The translations under genes and the position numbers were made by a program. Below the pieces are notes generated by a model that was not told the DNA's origin, did no database searches, and saw only the letters and a list, made by a program, of their open reading frames with translations. Below are positions 1 to 8,343 of a stretch of 53,582 nucleotides of DNA, in pieces (within the stretch, counting starts at the first letter, position 1; every line of letters begins with the position of its first letter). This DNA comes from an uncultured Clostridia bacterium. GTDB lineage: Bacteria > Bacillota > Clostridia > TANB77 > CAG-508. Where the stretch lies: contig CALXVA010000004.1 of the NCBI GenBank assembly GCA_944391835.1, positions 1 through 53,582 of the forward strand, written 5' to 3'.

Positions 1-63
1 TATATTGCAGGTATGACAGACAAGTTTGCAATCGATACGTATAGTGAAATAATTGGGTTTTAA
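1..63 (+). CDS. 3' end of a dGTPase-like phosphohydrolase (partial)
   Basis: Only the last 20 codons and a TAA stop lie in the window. The frame reads YIAGMTDKFAIDTYSEIIGF. A DYIAGMTD(R/K)-(Y/F)A pattern is typical of the C-terminus of deoxyguanosinetriphosphate triphosphohydrolase-like HD-domain proteins, which remove triphosphate from dGTP. The gene enters from the left edge and converges on nrdG, with a long inverted repeat between the two stops. The assignment rests on this short C-terminal motif alone; the HD motifs are outside the window. Confidence 0.6.
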   Translation, partial: YIAGMTDKFAIDTYSEIIGF

Positions 64-150
64 ATTAGCAAAAGGTGCCGGGCTTAAATTGTAAAAAGTT
101 TTAATTATGTTACTTTTTTACAATTTAAGCCCGGCACCTTTTGCTAATTT
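62..150. repeat. Long near-perfect inverted repeat between converging genes
   Basis: Arms at 62-99 and 112-150 are complementary over about 38 bp, with one extra T in the right arm, around a 12-nt loop. The core is GGTGCCGGGC/GCCCGGCACC, far richer in GC than the surroundings. It overlaps the stop of the dGTPase-like gene and ends 2 bp before the nrdG stop. It could act as a bidirectional terminator, but neither side has a strong T-run, so it may instead be a dispersed palindromic repeat. Confidence 0.75.
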
Positions 151-152
151 TG

Positions 153-674
153 CTAAAGTTTGTATTCTACAGGTTTATTTTCTTTTAAACTTTCCTGTAC
201 ATCTAATATTCTTTGGTTTGAAGAGCCTCTAAATTTAAGTTTTAAATCTTTTTTGTCTTCTTCAAATTTACCATCTACTACTACATCTATGTATTTTAAT
301 AATTCTTTTGTAGTTTCACTTTGTTTTGCCATTTTTCCTACTACGTCTTTTTCAAAATCAAATCCCGTATAGCACCAAATTTTTTTATCTGGAAATTTTT
401 CTTTCGCTTTTTTTACAAGTGGTAATAGTCCCTCTTGGTTTGCTGGCTCTAATGGCTCTCCTCCAAGCAATGTAAGTCCTGAAATATAATCGTGGTCTAA
501 GTCTTTTAGCACTTCCTCTTCTTGCTTTTCTGTAAATTTGTTTCCATAGTTAAAGTCCCACGCACACTCGTTAAAACATCCTTTGCAATGATGGTTGCAT
601 CCACTAACAAATACGGAAACTCTAACCCCTTCTCCATTTGCCACATCTATTCTCTTTATATCTGCATAGTTCAT
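153..674 (-). CDS. nrdG: Anaerobic ribonucleotide reductase activating protein
   Basis: A 173-aa radical-SAM enzyme that uses S-adenosylmethionine and a [4Fe-4S] cluster to generate the glycyl radical on NrdD. The cluster-binding CxxxCxxC is C26-C30-C33, and the SAM-binding GGEPL motif is at residues 71-75. Length and arrangement match the compact NrdG family. The gene lies downstream of nrdD on the same strand, separated by a 171-bp spacer with an imperfect palindrome, so the two are probably cotranscribed. A GGAGGAAAATATA leader precedes the ATG at 674. The stop is TAG. Confidence 0.95.
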   Translation of the reverse strand: MNYADIKRIDVANGEGVRVSVFVSGCNHHCKGCFNECAWDFNYGNKFTEKQEEEVLKDLDHDYISGLTLLGGEPLEPANQEGLLPLVKKAKEKFPDKKIWCYTGFDFEKDVVGKMAKQSETTKELLKYIDVVVDGKFEEDKKDLKLKFRGSSNQRILDVQESLKENKPVEYKL

Positions 675-733
675 TATATTTTCCTCCTTGCCTAACTCTG
701 CTAGTTCAGCCTCTATCTCACTGCTCTTAAAGA

Positions 734-831
734 ATTGACGTTTTGACTAGGCAAACGAACTAGAAAACCAGAAGCGTACTTTGTGTACGCTGAGGATTTT
801 CGACGTGACGTTTAACACAGCCAAAACACAA
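734..831. repeat. Imperfect palindrome in the nrdD-nrdG spacer
   Basis: The spacer folds on itself around GCGTAC-TTTGT-GTACGC (about 770-787). Outward there is partial pairing between GAAAA and TTTTC, then AAACG and CGTTT, then GTTTTG and CAAAAC at the ends. The result is an interrupted hairpin of about 98 nt. It could set the relative nrdD/nrdG message level by attenuation or RNA processing, or be an inert repeat. There is no T-run suggesting full termination and no ORF inside. Confidence 0.5.
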
Positions 832-845
832 TTATTTATGAGCTT

Positions 846-2972
846 CTATAAGTGCATAACTCTTTGCTTAATTTCCTTAGTCTTTCCTGTATTCCAGAAA
901 TTTTCTCCTAAATATCCACAAGTTCTTCTAACAACTGTCATTTTTGAATGGTCTTTATTTCCACAGTTTGGGCATTCCCACTCATTATCATCATTGATGA
1001 TTATTTCACCATCAAATCCACATACATGGCAGTAGTCTGATTTTGTGTTGAATTCTGCATATTGAATGTTATCATATATGAATTTTACTACTGTCTCTAG
1101 TGCATCTATGTTCTTTTCCATATTTGGTATTTCTATATAAGAAATTGCTCCACCTGAAGATATCTTTTGGAATTCGCTTTCAAATGATAGTTTTTCAAAT
1201 GCATCTATTCTTTCTCTTACATCTACATGATATGAATTTGTATAATATCCTTTATCAGTTACATCTTTTATTGTTCCAAATCTTTCTTTATCTATTCTTG
1301 CAAATTTGTAGCACAAGCTTTCTGCTGGTGTTCCATATAGTGCAAATCCTATATTTGTTTCTTTTTTCCATCTATCTGTTGTTTCTCTTAAATGTTTCAT
1401 TACTCTTAATGCAAAGTCATGTCCTTCTGGAGTTGTGTGTGATACACCTTTCATTAGTTTTGTCATTTCATATATTCCTATATATCCTAATGAAATTGTT
1501 GAATATCCACCGTATAATAATTTGTCTATCTTCTCTCCTTTTGGTAACCTTGCTATTGCTCCATATTGCCAATGTATTGGGCTTATGTCTGAATGTGTTC
1601 CAACTAGTGCATAATGTCTGCACATTAGAGCTTCTTTGCAAAGTTCTAGTCTTTCATCTAGTAGTTTCCAGAATTTTTCTTCGTCTCCATCTGCTATAAT
1701 TGCTATTTGTGGTAAGTTTATACTTACAACACCTTGATTAAATCTTCCTTCGAATTTGTAATTTCCGTTTTCATCTTTCCAAGGTGATAGGAAACTTCTA
1801 CATCCCATTGGGCTAAATACATTACCTTCATAGTTCTCTCTCATCTTTTTAGCTGAGATATAGTCTGGGTACATTCTTTTTGCTGAGCACTTAACAGCAA
1901 GTCTTGTTAGATAATCATATTCTCCACCAGTTAAGTTATTGAATTCATCTAGTACATAAACAAGTTTTGGGAAAGCTGGTGTTACATATACTCCGGCTTC
2001 GTTTTTTATTCCTTCATATCTTTGTCTTAATACTTCTTCTATTATCATTGCATTTTCTTTTATGTATGGGTCATCTTTTTCTAGATGTAGGAATAATGTT
2101 ACGAATGGAGATTGTCCATTTGTTGTCATTAATGTATTTATTTGATATTGTATAGTTTGTACACCTGATTTTAGTTCTGCTTTTACTCTCTCTTGTACTA
2201 AATCTTCTATAATTTTTTCATCTAGTTTGCCTTTGTATTTTTCTTCTATTTGTTTTTTGAATTTATCATAGCTTTTTCTTAGATATTTTCCTAGATGAAT
2301 CATATCAACAGATTGTCCACCATATTGGTTACTTGCAACTGCTGCAATTATTTGTGTAGTTACTGTACATGCAACTTGGAAACTCTTTGGGCTTTCTATC
2401 ATTTTTCCGTTCATTACTGTTCCATTATCTAACATATCTCCTATATTTATTAAGCAACAGTTAAATATAGGTTGTACAAAGTAATCTGCATCGTGGAAAT
2501 GTAAAACACCTTCAGCGTCTGCTTTTGCTATTTTTTCTGGTAGTAAAAGTCTTCTTGTTAAATCTCTTGATACTTCGCCTGCTATATAATCTCTTTGTGT
2601 TGATGCAAGCATAGTATTTTTGTTTGAATTCTCCTCTGCTAATTCTTTATTATCATTTCTAATGATTCCAAGTATTGTTTCGTCTGTAGTATTTTGTTTT
2701 CTTACTAGTGCTCTTGTATATCTATATACAATGTATTTTTTTGCAAGCTCATATTTGCCTTCTTCCATTAATTTTTCTTCAATTATATCTTGTATATCTT
2801 CTACGAGCATTCTTTTTTTATTTAATTCTTCTATATAATTTATAATTTCTTTTATATTTTCTTTTGATGCTCTTTCTGATGCTTTTACCTCCTTATTAGC
2901 TTTTTCTATAGCTATTTGGATTTTTGCTCTATCATAATCTACAGCTCTACCATCTCTTTTAATGACTTTCAT
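846..2972 (-). CDS. nrdD: Anaerobic (class III) ribonucleoside-triphosphate reductase
   Basis: A 708-aa cytoplasmic enzyme that makes dNTPs from NTPs without oxygen, using a glycyl radical installed by NrdG. The N-terminus (about residues 1-90, starting MKVIKRDGR) is an ATP-cone allosteric domain. The body carries the NrdD catalytic fold. The C-terminus has a CxxC...CxxC zinc site (CHVC and CPNC), followed by RTCGYLG with the radical glycine at G686. Length is close to the E. coli enzyme. The start has a strong AGGGGGAGGAAA site. It forms a unit with nrdG downstream, and a Crp/Fnr-type regulator diverges from it, a natural candidate for oxygen-linked control. Confidence 0.97.
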   Translation of the reverse strand: MKVIKRDGRAVDYDRAKIQIAIEKANKEVKASERASKENIKEIINYIEELNKKRMLVEDIQDIIEEKLMEEGKYELAKKYIVYRYTRALVRKQNTTDETILGIIRNDNKELAEENSNKNTMLASTQRDYIAGEVSRDLTRRLLLPEKIAKADAEGVLHFHDADYFVQPIFNCCLINIGDMLDNGTVMNGKMIESPKSFQVACTVTTQIIAAVASNQYGGQSVDMIHLGKYLRKSYDKFKKQIEEKYKGKLDEKIIEDLVQERVKAELKSGVQTIQYQINTLMTTNGQSPFVTLFLHLEKDDPYIKENAMIIEEVLRQRYEGIKNEAGVYVTPAFPKLVYVLDEFNNLTGGEYDYLTRLAVKCSAKRMYPDYISAKKMRENYEGNVFSPMGCRSFLSPWKDENGNYKFEGRFNQGVVSINLPQIAIIADGDEEKFWKLLDERLELCKEALMCRHYALVGTHSDISPIHWQYGAIARLPKGEKIDKLLYGGYSTISLGYIGIYEMTKLMKGVSHTTPEGHDFALRVMKHLRETTDRWKKETNIGFALYGTPAESLCYKFARIDKERFGTIKDVTDKGYYTNSYHVDVRERIDAFEKLSFESEFQKISSGGAISYIEIPNMEKNIDALETVVKFIYDNIQYAEFNTKSDYCHVCGFDGEIIINDDNEWECPNCGNKDHSKMTVVRRTCGYLGENFWNTGKTKEIKQRVMHL

Positions 2973-3156
2973 TTTACATTTCCTCCCCCTGTTTTATTTA
3001 TGAACTTATTATATTCCTTTTTTTATTTTTTTCTGTTGCAAATGCCACATATTATGCAAGTTGAATTTTTCGACTTTTTTTGCTTTAGAGCGAGTAGCTT
3101 TCTTTATTTAAAATTTAAATATTACATTTTTGTTACATTTTTTTTGCCTAATTTTA

Positions 3157-3185
3157 TTGCTTTTGAAGCTTGTTTCCTTTATAAT
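3157..3185 (+). promoter_or_regulatory. Sigma-A-type promoter for the Crp/Fnr gene
   Basis: TTGCTT (3157-3162), a 17-bp spacer and a perfect TATAAT (3180-3185) lie about 140 bp upstream of the Crp/Fnr ATG, in the 355-bp gap between divergent nrdD and the regulator. I could not identify a clear FNR or NrdR box in the rest of this gap. Confidence 0.5.
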
Positions 3186-3327
3186 AGTTTTATGTTTATA
3201 CGACATAATAAGTGCTTAAAAGTGTTTATTATCTATACTTCCAAGGAAATGTATGTTGTAGAATTTTGTTAAGGTTATAGTTCTAGCTTAATTATAAAAA
3301 TGTTCTTCTTAAGGAAGTGATTTTAAA

Positions 3328-3961
3328 ATGGCAAGTGATTTTAATATTGATACTTTTATTTACAATTTTTCATCTAATTGTAAAAAAGTACAGAAAAAAA
3401 CTTTCTCAAAAAATCAAATAATTACTACCTATATACAAAAGCGTAATCAATTATTCATTTTAGTAAATCGGAAAGGCTGATTTAGTAAGGTATGATTTAA
3501 ATGGAAACCGAACAATAGTAGAGCATTTTTCTAAAAATGCTTTATTTGGTGAAGTTTTTTACAAAGTTACAACTAATAACGAATTATTAGTTGAAGCAAA
3601 ATCTAATTGTACGGTGCTTTTATATATATATGATAATTTAAATCATCAATGTGATAAAAATTGCAAATTTCATAATACTTTAGCTGAGCATTTACCAGAA
3701 TTAATATTGAATAAACTTACCCAATTAAATACACGAATTGAACTTCTAACGCAAAGAACTACTCGTGATAAATTATTGATGTATTTTTCTCTTATATCCA
3801 CTCGAGAGCTTTCTAAGACTTTTGAACTTCCTTTATCTTTAACAGATTTAGCTGATTATTTAAATGTTGATAGAAGTGCTATGATGAGAGAACTGAAATT
3901 GCTTAAAGAAGATGGATTAGTTGATAAAATAGGAAATAGGATTATACTATTGTATGAATAG
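3328..3961 (+). CDS. Crp/Fnr-family transcriptional regulator interrupted by an apparent +1 frameshift at CGG
   Basis: The ATG at 3328 follows an AAGGAAG site. Frame 1 runs 47 codons to CGG (3469-3471), then AAA GGC TGA stop. Dropping the C at 3469 continues in another frame without interruption to a TAG at 3959-3961. The joined protein is about 210 aa, the usual length for this family. The first part plus residues through the shift form the cyclic-nucleotide-binding-like beta-barrel; across the junction it reads LFILVNGKADLVRYDLNG, the expected barrel strand. The C-terminus has a winged HTH (LTDLADYLNVDRSAMMRELK). It is divergent from nrdD, so it may respond to redox or nitrogen-oxide stress. 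Either it is a pseudogene, the extra C is an assembly error, or the shift is translational. Confidence 0.8.
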
Positions 3962-3971
3962 TACAATCCTA

Positions 3972-4057
3972 TTTTTGCTATACAACAAGGTTAAATTCCC
4001 TTAGGCCGTGCGTATTTGCGAAGCAAAACGCATATATGGCCAAGCCACTTTTCTTAT
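3972..4057. repeat. 86-bp dispersed repeat, copy 1
   Basis: This segment matches 50424-50509 in the same orientation with only scattered differences. Shared blocks include GCTATACAACAAGGTTAA, GGCCGTGCGTATTTGCGAAG and AAGCCACTTTTCTTAT. The centre has nested inverted repeats (TGCGT/ACGCA, TTTGC/GCAAA). It fills the gap between the converging Crp/Fnr and tspO genes and includes the tspO stop codon. Confidence 0.8.
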
Positions 4058-4521
4058 TTGTTAAGTAAATATACTCCTAAATTTAAGTAAGCTGCAAATG
4101 TGCACCACAATAAGTATGGAATTTGAAGATATGCAGATAATTGGTTCTTTTTATAGAAATCAATTATCATTTTTATAACTAATATTATTAGAAGTAATAG
4201 CCAAATAAATGCAAATAATCTCCATTTAAAAATAAAAAATGCAATTGGCCATAGTAGATTTACAAATAATTGTAAATAATATATTGTATTTATATTTTTA
4301 TTTACTAAGTCTTTTGAAGCTATTATTCCATAAGATACTCCCATTAGTATATATAGCACTGTCCAGACTATACCAAATATAAAGCCTGGTGGTGAGAGTG
4401 GTGGCCTATTTAAATCATTGTAATCCATAGAGCCTGATATTAATAAAGCTACTATTCCACCTAAAATTACCGGAATTAGAATACTTTTAATCCATACCCA
4501 TTTATCTTTAAGAAATTCCAA
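4054..4521 (-). CDS. tspO: TspO/MBR-family membrane protein
   Basis: About 155 aa with five predicted transmembrane helices and the family's aromatic-rich pattern, including NRPPLSPPGFIFGIVWTVLYILMG. TspO/MBR proteins bind porphyrins and sterol-like ligands; the bacterial role is unsettled. I chose a TTG start at 4519-4521 because AGGAGG sits 8 nt upstream. A longer frame reaching back to 4671 would overlap the DUF2207 gene and add a low-complexity sequence absent from the family. It is 82 bp downstream of the DUF2207 gene on the same strand, so probably cotranscribed. Confidence 0.9.
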   Translation of the reverse strand: MEFLKDKWVWIKSILIPVILGGIVALLISGSMDYNDLNRPPLSPPGFIFGIVWTVLYILMGVSYGIIASKDLVNKNINTIYYLQLFVNLLWPIAFFIFKWRLFAFIWLLLLIILVIKMIIDFYKKNQLSAYLQIPYLLWCTFAAYLNLGVYLLNK

Positions 4522-4603
4522 ATTAAAAACCTCCTGACATATTTGTAATATTATATGAGTAAATATTGCAAATATACCTGAAGGTTCTTTATTTTTTGGA
4601 GGA

Positions 4604-6472
4604 CTATCTTCCTCCTCCGCCACCTCCGGCCTCCGGCCACCACCGGCCACCACCAGAGAAGCCTCCGCCACCTCCGGTTGCTGATGAATATGAGCTAGAG
4701 ATAGATGAACTTATAGAGCTACTAAAGCTTGTTTCAAAATTGCTGTGATACATAAAATACATATATGTAGATGTGTGTATGCTATCCAATTCATCTATAT
4801 TAGGATAAATTGTTTTTAATTGTTTTAGCACTTTATCTGCTATTCCAAAGGCAGTAGCATATACTAAGTAATGCTCCCAAACTTCTATTGCTGGAATTTC
4901 TTTTTCATTTAGTAATGAAAAGTCTTCCATATACTTTTTAAGTCCTTTCCATTTTTCCTTGCTATCCACTCCCTTTTGAGTTAAGACATTGGCTCTTTTC
5001 TTAATACTACCACATATAAGTCCATTTATTAGTAGTATAATAGCTAATGGAAATGCCCAAAATAGAGTTACTATTGCAAATACATAATATACTCCCGAAA
5101 GCCCAGCATAATTAGAAAATTCTTCTTTTTGTTTTTTGTCAAACATCTTACTTTCTTTTAACTGCGATTCTATAGCTTTTAGACAACCGTTTATTAATGC
5201 TTCAACTCCTGCTGGGTGTTTCTCTATATATTGTTCTAGTGTTTTCATTTCTACTTCTGTTTTTTTCCCAAATGCTTTATATGCAAAGTCTAATATTCTT
5301 CTTTCGTCACTTTTTAAATTTGAATCTGATTCTTTTAATTTCTTTAAGTAAATTTTATCTTTGTTTTTGTCTGTTTTTTCTACTCTTAAGTCTATATAAT
5401 CTTTTAATTTTAAATCTAATAAAGTTGCTGAAAATATTTTTCCAAAATGACGTGAAAATGCGTTATATGGTTCTTTTAATATGTATACAGCTTCACCCGG
5501 TGTTGTATCTTTTTCTGGTAAGTCTCTAAAATAATCTAGCTTTTGTTCTGGTACAAATTTTTTTATACTTGATAATTTTTTACCATATTTAACTGCCTTC
5601 TCTATAAATATTATACATAGTGCTAGTATAACAAAGATAACAAATGTTGCAACAACCTCGTCTTTTATTTCTTCCCACTGTCTTCTTAAATTTGCTTGAT
5701 TAGCCCATTTTGTTTCTTCTTTTATTACGTCATCATATCTGTCTTCATTATATGCTCTACCCGTGCTTTCAATCATCTCAGTCGGAAATAAAACTCTAAC
5801 TTCTACATATCTTCCTGCATCAAAGTTTTCTAATTGAAACTTTATTTTATCAGTATCTGTAACATATATTTCACCATTTAAATTTTCTGTGTGTCCCCAC
5901 ACTTTTATGTCTTCTTCACTTTCTGCATTACTTGGAAGAGTTATTGTCCCTGTTATTTTGTCTGCATCTACTTCAAAGTCTTCTCCTATAAATTGCCAAT
6001 AAAGTTCTGCATAATCATTGTATTTTCCTATTGCATCTACAACTGTATATGAAATTTCATAGGTTCTTGTAGCATATCTATCATCTAAACCTACTCCCCA
6101 TGCAATTTCAAAATTGCCTTTTGAATTTATTAAACCATAATAACAATTTTCTGTAACATGGTACATTTCTTCATCTATTTGTGTAAATTCTCTATTTGCT
6201 GTAATATCTTTTACTTTTACATTTTTGATAGATGTAAATTTTTCGTCGTCCATTTTAAAAGTTTTATATAATGTGTTTACATGAGAAATGTCAATGTCCC
6301 AAGTTTCTACTACATCCATGCTTCCGTCTTCGTTTACAGTAACATCAAATTTAAGTTTATCTAAATATAAACTGCTACTATCATCCGCTCTGACATAAAT
6401 AGAAAATGTAGTAAGGACTAAAAGTATTATACTTATAAATAATATGATTTTTTTTAGTGTTTTACAATGCAT
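4604..6472 (-). CDS. DUF2207 membrane protein with glycine-rich tail and CGG-linked anomaly
   Basis: A 622-aa predicted membrane protein. Residues 7-27 form a signal or anchor segment. A beta-rich DUF2207 extracytoplasmic domain follows (about 30-250), then a transmembrane helix near 270, a cytoplasmic part, two further helices (about 450-500) and a serine/glycine-rich C-terminus. Family members usually end in uninterrupted polyglycine. Here the glycines are broken by RWWPEA, starting at an in-frame CGG (minus strand, 4645-4643). Skipping one C at each of three successive CGG codons (C at 4645, 4635 and 4628) yields 14 consecutive glycines and returns to the same TAG stop. Function is unknown. 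The start has an AGGAAT site just upstream. Confidence 0.85.
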   Translation of the reverse strand: MHCKTLKKIILFISIILLVLTTFSIYVRADDSSSLYLDKLKFDVTVNEDGSMDVVETWDIDISHVNTLYKTFKMDDEKFTSIKNVKVKDITANREFTQIDEEMYHVTENCYYGLINSKGNFEIAWGVGLDDRYATRTYEISYTVVDAIGKYNDYAELYWQFIGEDFEVDADKITGTITLPSNAESEEDIKVWGHTENLNGEIYVTDTDKIKFQLENFDAGRYVEVRVLFPTEMIESTGRAYNEDRYDDVIKEETKWANQANLRRQWEEIKDEVVATFVIFVILALCIIFIEKAVKYGKKLSSIKKFVPEQKLDYFRDLPEKDTTPGEAVYILKEPYNAFSRHFGKIFSATLLDLKLKDYIDLRVEKTDKNKDKIYLKKLKESDSNLKSDERRILDFAYKAFGKKTEVEMKTLEQYIEKHPAGVEALINGCLKAIESQLKESKMFDKKQKEEFSNYAGLSGVYYVFAIVTLFWAFPLAIILLINGLICGSIKKRANVLTQKGVDSKEKWKGLKKYMEDFSLLNEKEIPAIEVWEHYLVYATAFGIADKVLKQLKTIYPNIDELDSIHTSTYMYFMYHSNFETSFSSSISSSISSSYSSATGGGGGFSGGGRWWPEAGGGGGGR

Positions 6473-6667
6473 ATTTAATTCCTATTTCCCCTTTCTTAAA
6501 TATTCTAATATATAATATCATGGTTTAATTTCCTCTTCAATATTTTTTAGCATTTATTTTTAAATTATTATTTCTTGATTTTGGTAATATTTTTATATTT
6601 TGAGCATATACTATTAATATAAGTTATTTAAATTAATGACTATTATTCAATTTTTTAATTTTTAGTA

Positions 6668-6696
6668 TTGACAAGACTTTTTAATAGTTGTATAAT
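6668..6696 (+). promoter_or_regulatory. Consensus promoter of tRNA-fMet
   Basis: Perfect TTGACA (6668-6673), a 17-bp spacer and perfect TATAAT (6691-6696), ending 16 bp before the mature tRNA 5' end. This is the strongest promoter seen in the window, as expected for an initiator tRNA. Confidence 0.9.
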
Positions 6697-6712
6697 ATTT
6701 ATGTTGACACAT

Positions 6713-6788
6713 CGCGGGGTGGAGCAGTTGGCAGCTCGTTGGGCTCATAACCCAAAGGTCGTAAGTTCGAGTCTTACCCCCGCAACCA
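6713..6788 (+). tRNA. Initiator tRNA-fMet (CAT)
   Basis: A 76-nt gene with encoded CCA. The acceptor stem CGCGGGG/CCCCGCA has the C1-A72 mismatch diagnostic of bacterial initiator tRNA, and the anticodon stem has the GGG/CCC triple. Anticodon CAT is at 6746-6748; the T-arm is GTAAG-TTCGAGT-CTTAC. Its 3' end is the target of the integrated element that starts immediately after it. Confidence 0.97.
6777..6788 (+). other. Attachment site attL (tRNA 3' end)
   Basis: The last 12 nt of the tRNA gene, CCCCCGCAACCA, recur with one mismatch at 27238-27249. The integrase gene lies directly beyond this copy. This fits integration into a tRNA 3' end in which the gene is rebuilt by the incoming element. 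The true core could be a few bases longer or shorter. Confidence 0.75.
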
Positions 6789-6793
6789 CTTAT

Positions 6794-6817
6794 ACCAGCA
6801 TTTTGCTGGTTTTTATT
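6794..6817 (+). terminator. tRNA terminator supplied by the element
   Basis: ACCAGCA/TGCTGGT with a 3-nt loop followed by a T-run, 6 bp after the tRNA CCA. It lies inside the element, so the element appears to bring its own terminator for the rebuilt tRNA gene. Confidence 0.75.
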
Positions 6818-7095
6818 TTGCCAAAAATAAGTCTTTTTGCGGGTTGTATCAACTTCCGCTTTTTTGAAAATTTTTAAAAACTTCTCAATTTTTCTCAGTT
6901 TTTCTACCAAACTGCAACCAAAATAATATTTTTTTAGTTTTTGGTTGCAGTTACTGCATCCATCAGTTGTATCAACGTTTTTAAAGATTTTTTATACTAA
7001 AAAATTGAGTTTTTTATTTAAGTCTTTTATCAAATTCTTATATAAATATGGTAACAACCTTGTCAAAGTAATTAAACTTTAACAAGGTTTTAATT

Positions 7096-8343
7096 TTACC
7101 TTTCTTGATTATAATTATCTTCTTTAAATTTATCTATTACAATTGGAGTATGCTCCTCTAAATTTAGCGGTTTACTTTCTGGTAACTTAATTAAGTTTTG
7201 CTCAATATAATAATCATTTACTTTTTCTAGCTCATCTTTCTTATATTTATCAAATACTGATGTATAAGCATTTAATGTTACGCTAACGTCAGTATGACCC
7301 ATTAATTTTTGCAATACTACTGGACTCATTCCAGCTTCTATTGACCTTGTTGCATAAGTATGTCTTAACTGATGAGTTGTAAATTCTTCAATTCCTATTT
7401 TCTTTAATATATTTTTTAATTGCCAATTTAATGAACTCACTCTTGCATAATGTACTACTGGTGGCTTAAATAGTAAATGTTCTTCATTTCCGGGTAAATT
7501 CCTACTAAACTGCATTTGTTCTATAATATATGGTTCTATTACTTTTGGAATAGGTAATGTTCTATTTCCTGCTTGTGTTTTAGGTGAATCACTCATTACA
7601 ACTTCTCCGTCAACAAGTTTTGTTAGAGTTTTATCTACTCTAATTAAATGGTGTGCTAAGTCTATATCTCCACTATTAAGTGCTAATACCTCTCCTATAC
7701 GAAATCCCATAAACAATTGCATTAAATAAGCATTTTTATAATAAATATCTTGAATACTATGTTTTGTTAGATAATCTACAAATTTTGATTCTTCATCAAT
7801 AGTCATTGCTCGAATTTCTTTATCTTTCTTTATTGCCTTAGGTCTAATTACTTCAATCATTGGATTTCTAGTTATATATCCTTTATTAAAAGCATATTTA
7901 AAAGTTTGCCCAAATTGTTCATTGAACTTCTTAATAGATGAGTTACTATATTGCTTAGACATTTGATTTAAAAAAGCTTGTATCTCTTCTGCTCTAATAT
8001 CACCAATATTTTTATATATAAATGGAGCTTTTGCTATAACATTTATACTTCTTAAAACTCTTTGATACTGTGCATCAGATATTAAGTTTGCATCTCTTCT
8101 ATTATTTAAATTAGCAAGCATAAGGTCATATAAAGGAAGTCCATTTTTCTTAATATAAATTGGATTTTCTTTTTGATACATAATAGTGTCTAAAAATTTT
8201 TGTGCCTCTTCTTTAGTGTCAAAACTCTTACTTCTCCTAACAGATTTATTCTTCATAACATCATAATCAAAATATTGTACAAGCCATTTTTTTCTATCAT
8301 TTCTAAAATATATTGTACCTTCACCATGTCCTTTTTCTTGCAT
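7096..8343 (-). CDS. int: Tyrosine recombinase/integrase
   Basis: A 415-aa site-specific recombinase of the phage/ICE type, catalysing integration and excision at tRNA-fMet. The N-terminus has an arm-DNA-binding domain (GTIYFRNDRKKWLVQYFDY), then a SAM-like core-binding domain. The catalytic residues are visible: Arg in GFRIGE (~211), HQLRH (~324), GHTD (~347) and Tyr in NAYTSV (~358). The ATG at 8343 overlaps the stop of the upstream gene (TAATG) and has AAAGGAG before it; a longer frame to 8367 lacks a ribosome site. Location beside the tRNA fixes its role. Confidence 0.95.
   Translation of the reverse strand: MQEKGHGEGTIYFRNDRKKWLVQYFDYDVMKNKSVRRSKSFDTKEEAQKFLDTIMYQKENPIYIKKNGLPLYDLMLANLNNRRDANLISDAQYQRVLRSINVIAKAPFIYKNIGDIRAEEIQAFLNQMSKQYSNSSIKKFNEQFGQTFKYAFNKGYITRNPMIEVIRPKAIKKDKEIRAMTIDEESKFVDYLTKHSIQDIYYKNAYLMQLFMGFRIGEVLALNSGDIDLAHHLIRVDKTLTKLVDGEVVMSDSPKTQAGNRTLPIPKVIEPYIIEQMQFSRNLPGNEEHLLFKPPVVHYARVSSLNWQLKNILKKIGIEEFTTHQLRHTYATRSIEAGMSPVVLQKLMGHTDVSVTLNAYTSVFDKYKKDELEKVNDYYIEQNLIKLPESKPLNLEEHTPIVIDKFKEDNYNQER

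Noticed and set aside
2916-3272. 118-codon + strand frame in the nrdD upstream gap
   Set aside because: It overlaps the nrdD start and the promoter region, is dominated by F/L/Y/S from AT-rich DNA, and has no ribosome site.
3469-3469. Treating the Crp/Fnr frame break as a simple sequencing error
   Set aside because: It remains possible, but the same CGG context at two other genes, and no in-frame CGG elsewhere, argues against independent random errors.
4522-4748. N-terminal extension of tspO and a proline-rich + strand frame
   Set aside because: Both are read from the glycine-coding tract of the DUF2207 gene. The tspO TTG start has a clear AGGAGG site.
6662-6910. Open frames on both strands across tRNA-fMet
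   Set aside because: Their sequence is the translation of the tRNA gene itself (for example GVEQLAARWAHNPKVVSSS), a common false protein.
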